From assembly GCA_050115015.1 (NCBI GenBank), contig JASFRI010000018.1:1-22971 (forward strand): DNA of 22,971 nt, read 5' to 3'. A program made the translations under genes and the position numbers. Source of the stretch: JASFRI01 sp050115015. GTDB taxonomy: Bacteria > Acidobacteriota > Polarisedimenticolia > CBDVAL01. The notes under the pieces are model-generated. The model had not been told where the DNA came from. It saw only the letters and a list, made by a program, of their open reading frames with translations, and searched no databases. Shown here one piece after another: positions 16,101 to 21,200 of this stretch (within the stretch, counting starts at the first letter, position 1; every line of letters begins with the position of its first letter).

Positions 16101-16539
16101 CGGGTGGAAGTGCGACCTACCGGCGCGGCCGGCGATCTCCATCGCCCACACCGAGGGGCTGGCCGCCGCCGTCTGTGGGGCGAGGGGGCGGCTGGGCCTG
16201 GACGTCGAGAAGGTGCAGCCCCCCTCCCAGGACTTCCTCGACGGCGGCTTCTCCGCCGCCGAGATCGCCTGCCTGCCCGCCGGCAGCCCGGAGGAGCGCG
16301 CCGAGTGGATCCTGCGGGCCTGGTGCGCGAAGGAGGCCGTCGGGAAGGCCCTGGGCTCCGGGGTGCCGCGCAACCCGCGCGAGCTCGCAGTGACGTCCTG
16401 CGACCCGGCCGGAGGCACGATGGTCCTCATCGCCCGGGGTGCGATGCTGCGCGAGGCCGGCGCCGGCGATGGAGAATCGCTCACGGCGATGACGTTCCGG
16501 CGCGATTCGTACGTTTTCGGCATCGCCCGGCTTCCCTGA
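13081..16539 (+). CDS. AT-DH-PPTase fusion subunit of Pfa-like synthase
   Basis: The 1152-aa protein has three catalytic parts. AT is at about 110-450: FLFPGENAQYVNM at 129-141, Ser225 in VGHSFGEFSAL, PYHTRFFEP in place of the usual AFHS motif, ending FLDVGPRGNLCAFV. A Pro-rich linker contains helix YLDTMDRFLEVQREVLRPIL. A double-hotdog dehydratase lies at about 580-900: His616 in RDHALG, the HGPRFQGI motif near 760, and Asp801/Gln805 in DAMGQ. A 4'-phosphopantetheinyl transferase lies at about 940-1152: Asp1041 and Glu1043 in GLDVE, Glu1085 in WCAKEAVGKALG. It would supply a second acyl transfer, dehydrate 3-hydroxyacyl-ACPs and convert the five ACPs to holo form. It begins with a 32-nt overlap in the +1 frame relative to the KS gene. 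A C-terminal DH-PPTase order is known from enediyne synthases, whereas most PUFA systems carry a separate PfaE. The AT substrate is uncertain because its specificity motifs are divergent. Confidence 0.93.
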   Translation: MPIASSKSTSDPGEATGDSHQVRPPRLFGTELFLITGGTREELLDLAGRLQAHLDRPGPARLQDLAFTVSRDYSPGRECLAMVAASHEDLREKLARAVAALRESPERPIEDRRGVYFAPEKLGRDRCVFLFPGENAQYVNMLRELCLHFPEMREAFDVADAACEPVEGGFRPSALNFPAPFTQPAGGDLLARWEKAVALVHTANTAMRRLIEGLRMRPDAVVGHSFGEFSALEMAGVLDPGEEEARIRYAREAFVHIHELATVRNLPEGRLLTVGGVERSRLEPLLARHPDHLAIAMENCPLQFILCAVGPDQDAILEAVEKELAEEGAICAALPIRRPYHTRFFEPAFPYEKAYVEKMGVHAPRMEVWSCATTEPFPDDGAAIVETAARHWMRPVRFQETVEKLHDRGFRIFLDVGPRGNLCAFVADILRDRPHLTVALNKPRRGEILQLHHALGTLAAHGVALDVGYLHDRWGSQVVPLEEAPADRKRKPRIRIQLPTDLPQMSAAAIPVPRKGAVGPPEPHPVVPPVPEPPAATGTGFSGAMLAYLDTMDRFLEVQREVLRPILRGVPGGGRTAPAPRARAPLLGEIVAEVPGESLTAVRRFDVGEDLYLRDHALGTRVSTTDPDLTALPVMPLLVSLEMTGEAGACLFPGKVVAAITEVRANRWILFTDGSARLRTEARRVEPGPDGIRVRVAIHQDDLVGPPNRPPMVEAVAVLADAYPPPPASRAGRLPETARIDWPRPEVYPRRTFHGPRFQGIRRVSHLSAEGLDGELDVLPRDRLLRSNPGALWAYDFLLFDAMGQSVWPWGSREPFGGTCWLPFGAGALRFYGPLPEPGTRLGFNLRIRSNRDKVVIADCEALSSDGQVLMFLEGLTDRELPISRPLHRLMLEPVEQDFAEVMDLPVPLPGGGRALLAVVEGFPAAVLQGSFGVWRHALAFLALSPPERREWRERKLPLPREIDWLLGRAAAKDAVRRLLQERTGQRLAMTDIRLETEPGGRPVVAGGWKCDLPARPAISIAHTEGLAAAVCGARGRLGLDVEKVQPPSQDFLDGGFSAAEIACLPAGSPEERAEWILRAWCAKEAVGKALGSGVPRNPRELAVTSCDPAGGTMVLIARGAMLREAGAGDGESLTAMTFRRDSYVFGIARLP

Positions 16540-16548
16540 GGCCTCCCA

Positions 16549-16573
16549 CCACGATCCGGTCGGTGGATCGTGG
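16549..16573. terminator. 9-bp hairpin just after the synthase operon
   Basis: CCACGATCC-N7-GGATCGTGG is a perfect 9-bp inverted repeat starting 10 nt after the TGA at 16537-16539. The position suggests an end-of-operon stem-loop. No T tract follows, so an intrinsic terminator is not proven. It could instead stabilise the mRNA 3' end, or act as a binding dyad, since it shares the outer CCACG...CGTGG arms with the candidate UAS at 16682-16699. Confidence 0.45.
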
Positions 16574-16576
16574 AAA

Positions 16577-16598
16577 TCTTCGACACCACCGTCGAAGA
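16577..16598. terminator. Second tandem 8-bp hairpin after the synthase operon
   Basis: TCTTCGAC-N6-GTCGAAGA is a perfect 8-bp inverted repeat that begins 4 nt after the preceding hairpin. Two perfect stems back to back are unlikely by chance. There is no downstream T run on the plus strand. As with the first stem, termination or 3'-end protection is the likely role. Confidence 0.45.
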
Positions 16599-16681
16599 AC
16601 TCCACGCCAGCCCAACTGATTGTGAAAAAAAGAACTTGCATGCCGCGGCGACCCCGCCCCCGTGATGGGCGCTGCGTTTCT

Positions 16682-16699
16682 CCACGCCGGGAACCGTGG
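16682..16699. promoter_or_regulatory. Candidate activator binding dyad (UAS) for the sigma-54 promoter
   Basis: CCACG-N8-CGTGG is an inverted repeat centred about 72 bp upstream of the GG of the -24 element. That distance is normal for NtrC-family enhancer sites, and an IHF-like site lies in between. The arms are only 5 bp and no experiment or alignment backs the site. Confidence 0.25.
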
Positions 16700-16722
16700 G
16701 GGGACACGACGCCGTTCATACA

Positions 16723-16735
16723 AATCATGTAGTTA
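16723..16735 (+). promoter_or_regulatory. IHF-like binding site
   Basis: AATCATGTAGTTA matches the IHF consensus WATCAANNNNTTR at all defined positions except the sixth (T for A). It sits in the AT-richest part of the intergenic region, about 30 bp upstream of the -24 element, which is where IHF commonly bends DNA at sigma-54 promoters. A single 13-bp match is only suggestive. Confidence 0.35.
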
Positions 16736-16760
16736 CAGAGATTTACCAGATCCTCCCTGG

Positions 16761-16777
16761 TTGGCAAGCCCCTTGCT
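16761..16777 (+). promoter_or_regulatory. Sigma-54 (-24/-12) promoter of the redox operon
   Basis: TTGGCAAGCCCCTTGCT matches the sigma-54 consensus TTGGCACG-N4-TTGCW almost exactly, with GG (16763-16764) and GC (16775-16776) separated by the required 10 nt. Transcription would begin near 16788, giving a leader of about 80 nt to the GcvH-like start. The same operon ends with an NtrC-family sigma-54 activator, so autoregulation by the kinase-regulator pair is likely. Confidence 0.82.
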
Positions 16778-16869
16778 TCAGGACCGGTTGGCGCGGCCAT
16801 TGGAGCCGCGTCGCGATCGGGGAAATGCCGGCAGCATCCCCTCCGCTCGAAAGCAAGGAGGGTAAGGCC

Positions 16870-17547
16870 ATGACGGTCCTGCTCGTTGTGCTGACCTTCG
16901 TCACGTTCCTGGCGCTCGACTACGTGGTGCGGTCCCGCCGCGCCCATCTCCAGGTCCTGTCCCCGTCCCCCTCGGCCCCCAGCCCCTCTCCGGTGGAAGC
17001 CGGTCCGGTCTGGGTCGCGGGGTACCGGATGCCCGAGGACCTGCACTACCACCCCGGCCACACCTGGACCCGGCTCTCCGGAGCCCGGTGCGCCACCGTG
17101 GGTGTGGACGACTTCGCCCGGGAGCTGATCGGCAAGGCCGACCGCTGGGTCCTGCCGCCGATCGGGTCCCACGTCTCTCAGGGAGCGCCGGCGTTCCGCG
17201 CCCGGCTCGACGGTCATACCGCCGAGTTCCTGTCGCCGGTGGACGGCACCGTCGTCGCCGTCAACCCGGCGATCGAGGAGCGGCCCTCGCTGCCCACCGA
17301 CGATGCCTACGGTCGCGGCTGGGTGCTCAAGGTGCAGCCCGAGGAGCCGGCCCGGAGCCTGCGCAACCTGCTGTCCGGAACCGCGGCGGCCCGCTGGATG
17401 GAGGACGCCCGGGAGCGGCTGGAATGGCACCTCATGTCGCTCTCCGGCTCCGTGCTCCAGGACGGCGGCCAGCCCGCCCCGGACTTCGCCCGCCACCTGA
17501 CCGATGAGGAGTGGCGTCGGCTGGCGGAGGAGTTCCTCCGCAGCTAG
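16870..17547 (+). CDS. Membrane-anchored GcvH-like protein without an obvious lipoyl lysine
   Basis: The 225-aa protein starts with a membrane helix (MTVLLVVLTFVTFLALDYVV), a charged stop and a Ser/Pro linker, and then has a glycine-cleavage-H-like domain from about residue 50. That domain has YHPGHTWTRLSGARCATVGV and DDFARELIGKADRW, as in GcvH (H-x-W, V-G-x-T/D), followed by the half-barrel FLSPVDGTVVAVN, corresponding to APVSGEV in GcvH. In GcvH the lipoylated Lys lies about 7 residues before the PVSG motif. Here the matching segment is RARLDGHTAEF, with no lysine. The C-terminal 60 residues are helical and charged. Start ATG 16870 has AAGGAGGG 6 nt upstream. It is first in an operon with FeS and NrfD proteins. 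GcvH-like proteins recur beside such redox modules. The role here is probably a scaffold or assembly subunit rather than glycine cleavage, but it is unproven. Confidence 0.88.
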   Translation: MTVLLVVLTFVTFLALDYVVRSRRAHLQVLSPSPSAPSPSPVEAGPVWVAGYRMPEDLHYHPGHTWTRLSGARCATVGVDDFARELIGKADRWVLPPIGSHVSQGAPAFRARLDGHTAEFLSPVDGTVVAVNPAIEERPSLPTDDAYGRGWVLKVQPEEPARSLRNLLSGTAAARWMEDARERLEWHLMSLSGSVLQDGGQPAPDFARHLTDEEWRRLAEEFLRS

Positions 17548-17555
17548 GCCTCCGC

Positions 17556-17579
17556 GGGCGGGGCCGCGACGCCCCGCCC
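17556..17579 (+). other. All-G/C 9-bp hairpin between the GcvH-like and FeS genes
   Basis: GGGCGGGGC-CGCGAC-GCCCCGCCC forms a perfect 9-bp stem with a 6-nt loop in the 58-nt gap inside the operon, 14 nt before the Shine-Dalgarno of the next gene. No T tract follows. It may set relative expression of the first gene versus the rest by partial termination or by blocking 3' exonucleases. Confidence 0.55.
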
Positions 17580-17605
17580 CGGACGCCGGAAGAAGGAGAT
17601 GCGAG

Positions 17606-18415
17606 ATGAGCCAGAAGAGCTTCGGACTCCTCGTCGATCTCAGCCGCTGCATCGGGTGCCGCGAGTGCGTCCGGGCCTGCATGGAGCGGCGCGGGATCGA
17701 GAAGGACCCTTTCGAGGTCAAGGGACTGTCCGTGGAGGCGTACACCGCCATCGAGGAACGGGACGATTTCTTCATCCGCCGCATGTGCATGCACTGCGCC
17801 ACCCCGTCCTGCGCCAGCGCCTGCCCGGTCAGCGCGCTGCGAAAGACCCCCGCGGGGCCGGTCACCTACGACCCCAGCCTCTGTATGGGCTGCCGATACT
17901 GCATCCAGGCCTGTCCCTTCAAGGTCCCGCGCTACGAATGGGACAAGGCGGTTCCCTCGGTGAAGAAGTGCGACCTCTGCGCCGACCGGCTGGCCCGGGG
18001 CGAGCAGAACGCCTGCGCCGAGGCCTGCCCGGTGGGGGCGACCATCGCCGGGCCGCGGGACGAGCTGCTGGCCGAGGCGCACCGGCGTCTCGCCGAGAGC
18101 CCCGACGCATATGTCCAGCGCGTCTACGGCGAGGAGGAGGTGGGAGGCACCTCGGTGCTGTTCATCTCGCCGGTCTCCTTCGCCTCCCTGGGCTTCCCGG
18201 AGAACCTCGGCGACGTGCCGCCGCCCCAGTTCACGAAGGAGGCGCTGGAGCGCGTTCCCGCCATCGTTGCCATGGGCGGCGCGATGCTCCTGGCCATCTG
18301 GTGGATCACCCAGCGCCGCGAGGAGGTCGCCCGGGCGGAGGCGGCGGAGGCCCTCGAACGTGAGGAGAACCGGCAGGCGCTGAAGCTGGCAGGAGGGGAG
18401 AGCCATGAATCATAG
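17606..18415 (+). CDS. Four-cluster [4Fe-4S] ferredoxin-like subunit with C-terminal membrane anchor
   Basis: The 269-aa protein belongs to the HybA/DmsB/NrfC-like iron-sulfur family. It has four cysteine groups: CIGCRECVRAC, CMHCATPSCASACP, CMGCRYCIQACP and CDLC followed by CAEACP, giving 16 ligands for four [4Fe-4S] clusters. A hydrophobic helix near residues 215-235 (VPAIVAMGGAMLLAIWWIT) and a charged Glu/Arg tail follow, resembling HybA. Start ATG 17606 has AAGGAG 7 nt upstream. The protein begins directly with the cluster domain and has no Tat or Sec signal, unlike E. coli HybA, so the clusters may face the cytoplasm. Its 3' end overlaps the NrfD gene by 11 nt. It would pass electrons between an unknown partner and the quinone-active NrfD subunit. 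No catalytic molybdopterin, hydrogenase or other terminal subunit is encoded nearby. Confidence 0.94.
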   Translation: MSQKSFGLLVDLSRCIGCRECVRACMERRGIEKDPFEVKGLSVEAYTAIEERDDFFIRRMCMHCATPSCASACPVSALRKTPAGPVTYDPSLCMGCRYCIQACPFKVPRYEWDKAVPSVKKCDLCADRLARGEQNACAEACPVGATIAGPRDELLAEAHRRLAESPDAYVQRVYGEEEVGGTSVLFISPVSFASLGFPENLGDVPPPQFTKEALERVPAIVAMGGAMLLAIWWITQRREEVARAEAAEALEREENRQALKLAGGESHES

Positions 18416-19562
18416 CGACTCGTTCCGGCCGACCTTCTGGCGCGGGATCTTCTACCTGCTCCTGGCGATCGGCATACCGCTGATGGTGGTGCGTTTCACC
18501 CGGGGCCTGGGCTCGGTGACGAACCTGAGCGACCAGTTTCCCTGGGGTCTCTGGATCGGCTTCGACATCCTCTGCGGTGTCGGTCTCGCGGCGGGAGGCT
18601 TCACCATCACCGCCATCGTCTACATCTTCCACGTCAAGCGGTTCCACTCGATCGTCCGGCCCACCGTCCTGACGGCGTTCCTCGGCTACCTGCTGGTGGT
18701 CGCGGCGCTGCTGGTCGACCTCGGACGCCCGTGGAACCTGTGGCGGCCCATGGTGCTGTGGAACCCGAGTTCCGTGATGTTCGAGATCGCGTGGTGCGTG
18801 ATGCTCTACACCACGGTACTCGCGCTGGAAGCCAGCGGCATGGCCTTCGAACGCTTCGGCTGGACCCGGGCCCTGCGGATCCAGCGCAACCTCACCATCC
18901 CGCTCGTGGTTGCCGGCGTGATCCTGTCGACGCTCCACCAGTCGAGCCTCGGGGCGCTCTACCTGATCATCCCCGGCAAGCTCTACCCGCTCTGGTACAC
19001 CACGGCGCTGCCGCTGATCTTCGTGGCGTCCTCGATCTGCGCGGGGCTCGCCATGGTGATCGTCGAATCCAACATCTCGTCCCGGGCCTTCGGGCGGGAG
19101 CTCGAGCTGCCCGTCCTCCGGGACGTGGGCCATATCCTGGTGGCGGCCCTGGGGGTGTTCGGCGTGCTGCGGCTGACGGATCTGTGGTACCGCGGCTCCC
19201 TGCACCTGGCCTTCGAGCCGACCCACGAGGCGCTGATGTTCCAGCTCGAGTTCTTCGCCGGCGTCATCGCCCCCTTCGTGATGCTGGCCCTGCCGCGAGT
19301 CCGCGCGGACAGCCGGGGCCTCTACATCGCCGGCCTGCTGACCGTGATGGGGTTCATCGTGAACCGGCTGAACGTGGCGGTCACGGGACTGGAGAGGGCC
19401 GCCGGGGTGCGGTACATCCCGGCCTGGTCGGAGCTGCTGATCTCGGTCATGTTCGTGGCCATCGGGTTCGCGGCCTTCGCCTGGGCGGTGCGGCACCTGA
19501 ACGTCTTCCCGCCGAAGGCCGAGGAGACGCCGCGTCCGCTACCCTTCCCGGGGAGTGGATAG
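18405..19562 (+). CDS. nrfD: NrfD/HybB-family polytopic membrane protein
   Basis: The 385-aa protein consists of about ten hydrophobic helices. It contains family hallmarks: FPWGLWIGFDILCGVGLAAG in the second helical region, LVVAALLVDLGRPWNLW, the conserved LHQSSLGALYLI and LYPLWYTTALPLIF. NrfD-type subunits lack heme and exchange electrons between membrane quinone and a bound [4Fe-4S] protein; some are thought to move protons. Start ATG 18405 is preceded by AGGAGGGGAG, and the gene overlaps the FeS gene by 11 nt. The TAG stop is followed immediately by the ATG of the kinase gene. Within the operon it forms the membrane half of a two-component FeS/NrfD oxidoreductase module. The direction of electron flow cannot be inferred from this sequence. 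Confidence 0.95.
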   Translation: MNHSDSFRPTFWRGIFYLLLAIGIPLMVVRFTRGLGSVTNLSDQFPWGLWIGFDILCGVGLAAGGFTITAIVYIFHVKRFHSIVRPTVLTAFLGYLLVVAALLVDLGRPWNLWRPMVLWNPSSVMFEIAWCVMLYTTVLALEASGMAFERFGWTRALRIQRNLTIPLVVAGVILSTLHQSSLGALYLIIPGKLYPLWYTTALPLIFVASSICAGLAMVIVESNISSRAFGRELELPVLRDVGHILVAALGVFGVLRLTDLWYRGSLHLAFEPTHEALMFQLEFFAGVIAPFVMLALPRVRADSRGLYIAGLLTVMGFIVNRLNVAVTGLERAAGVRYIPAWSELLISVMFVAIGFAAFAWAVRHLNVFPPKAEETPRPLPFPGSG

Positions 19563-21200
19563 ATGCGCCGCAGGCTTCGAGTGCCGGGGCGGTTCCGCGT
19601 CTGGGACCGCCTCGGTTTCCGCTTCGCCGCCGCCCTGTGCCTCGGGGCGGCGTTCATCTTGATCGGCGCTGCCGCCTGGAACCTGCAGGCCCAGAGGGGG
19701 CAGATGACCGAGATGGTGCGGATGTCCGGCGTCCGGTCCGCCGATCTCATCCGCAGCGCGACCCGGGAGGCGATGCTCCACAACGACCCGGGAGAGCTGC
19801 GGCGGATCCTCGACTCCATCGGACAGGAAGGTCACGTGCAGCGGGTCCGCGTGTTCGACCCCGAAGGGCGCATCCGGACCTCCACGAACCCCGCCGAGGT
19901 GGGGACCCTGGTCTCCACGAACGCGGAGCAGTGCGCCGCCTGCCACGCCTCGGGGCGCCCCCTGGCCAGCATCGAGGAGGCGGAGCGCATGCGGATCTTC
20001 CGGGCGCAGGACGGCGAACGCCTGCTCGGGGTGATCGCGCCCATCCAGAACGAGCCCGCCTGCTCCGATGCCGCCTGCCACGCCCATCCCGCCTCGCAGC
20101 GCATCCTCGGCGTCCTGGACGTACAGCTCTCCCTGGCGGGGGTGGACGCGGCGATGAACCGTTCGGAGACCCAGTTCCTCGTCGGCGCCCTGGGGACGGT
20201 GGTCGCCGTCCTCGTGCTCGCCTGGCTGCTGACCTGGGTCATGGTGCTCCGCCCGGTGCGGCAGCTCGGAGCCGCCGCCCAGCGGATCGGCTCCGGCGAT
20301 CTGCGAGGCCGGATCCGGTCCTCCGCGCGGCACGAGCTCGGAGAGCTCAGCCGCTCCTGGGACCGGATGGCCGAGGACCTGGAGCGGGCGCGCGGGGAGC
20401 TCGAGGACTGGGCCAACTCCCTGCAGCGCCGGGTGGACGAGAAGGCCCGGGAGCTGGAGGTCGCGCACCGGCAGATGGTGCTGGTGGAGAAGATGGCCTC
20501 CCTCGGGAAGCTGGCCGCCGTCGTGGCCCACGAGATCAACAACCCGCTCACGGGGATCGCGACCTACGCGCGGCTGCTGCACCGCCGGGAGGACTTCCCC
20601 GAGGACACCCGGCGCATCCTCCAGATGATCGAGGAGGAGTCCGCCCGCTGCGGGGCCATCGTGCGGGACCTGCTCCTGTTCAGCCGCACCCCCGGGGCAC
20701 GCTTCTCGGAGCAGCAGATCGGGCCCCTCCTCGAGCGTTGCCGGATGCTGCTGCACCACCAGGCCGAGCTCAAGGGGGTGGAGCTCCGGGTGGAGACTGC
20801 CCCGGACCTTCCCGACGTGACCTGCGATCCGTCGCAGATACAGCAGCTCCTGGTGGCCCTGGCGATGAACGCCATCGAGGCCACCCCTGAGGGCGGACGC
20901 ATCCGGGTCGCAGCCCGGGTCGAGGACGACACGGCGGTGCTGGAGATCGCAGACACGGGACGCGGCATCCCGTCGGAGGACCTGCCGCACATCTTCGAGC
21001 CCTTCTTCTCCACCAAGGGGGAGGAGAGCCGGGTCGGGCTGGGCCTCGCCGTGGCGTACGGGATCGTCCGTCGCCACAAGGGTAGGATCGACGTGAAGTC
21101 GGAGCCCGGTTCCGGCACGGTGTTCCGCATCGTGCTGCCGCTCCACCCCGAAGGGATTGAGGACGCGGAGACGGCGACGGTGCCAGCGGAGGCGACATGA
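19563..21200 (+). CDS. Sensor histidine kinase with periplasmic di-heme c-type motifs
   Basis: The 545-aa protein has TM1 at about residues 20-40, a periplasmic sensor, TM2 at about 205-230 and a HAMP domain (about 231-280). A coiled-coil leads into HisKA, with phosphoacceptor His323 in AAVVAHEINNPLTG. HATPase is at about 415-530 with N box AMNAIEA, G1 DTGRGIP, F box FEPFFSTK and G2 GLGLAVAYG. The sensor contains CAACH (Cys124, Cys127, His128), a standard c-type heme motif, and CSDAACH (Cys167, Cys172, His173), a CX4CH variant. Both lie in the predicted periplasm, where cytochrome c maturation occurs, so two covalent hemes are plausible. It starts directly after the NrfD stop and overlaps the regulator gene (ATGA). 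Heme redox state or a ligand such as O2 or NO probably sets kinase activity. If a heme is not attached, the cysteines could instead form a metal or disulfide switch. Confidence 0.95.
   Translation: MRRRLRVPGRFRVWDRLGFRFAAALCLGAAFILIGAAAWNLQAQRGQMTEMVRMSGVRSADLIRSATREAMLHNDPGELRRILDSIGQEGHVQRVRVFDPEGRIRTSTNPAEVGTLVSTNAEQCAACHASGRPLASIEEAERMRIFRAQDGERLLGVIAPIQNEPACSDAACHAHPASQRILGVLDVQLSLAGVDAAMNRSETQFLVGALGTVVAVLVLAWLLTWVMVLRPVRQLGAAAQRIGSGDLRGRIRSSARHELGELSRSWDRMAEDLERARGELEDWANSLQRRVDEKARELEVAHRQMVLVEKMASLGKLAAVVAHEINNPLTGIATYARLLHRREDFPEDTRRILQMIEEESARCGAIVRDLLLFSRTPGARFSEQQIGPLLERCRMLLHHQAELKGVELRVETAPDLPDVTCDPSQIQQLLVALAMNAIEATPEGGRIRVAARVEDDTAVLEIADTGRGIPSEDLPHIFEPFFSTKGEESRVGLGLAVAYGIVRRHKGRIDVKSEPGSGTVFRIVLPLHPEGIEDAETATVPAEAT

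Larger units (their letters stand above)
16540..16869. promoter_or_regulatory. 330-nt regulatory region between the synthase and redox operons
   Basis: No protein-like sequence is seen in this gap on either strand. It holds two tandem hairpins right after the synthase stop, an A7 tract (16624-16630), a lower-GC stretch (about 16713-16750) with an IHF-like site, and a sigma-54 promoter. A leader of about 80 nt with a small hairpin (CGCGGC-N7-GCCGCG, about 16792-16810) precedes the ATG at 16870. The dyad CCACG-N8-CGTGG at 16682-16699, about 70 bp upstream of the -24 element, is a possible activator (UAS) site. TCCACGCC is repeated at 16601 and 16681. Confidence 0.6.

Noticed and set aside
16696..16869. 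Upstream extension of the GcvH-like frame through the promoter region
   Set aside because: It would span the sigma-54 promoter; AAGGAGGG and the membrane helix fix the start at 16870.
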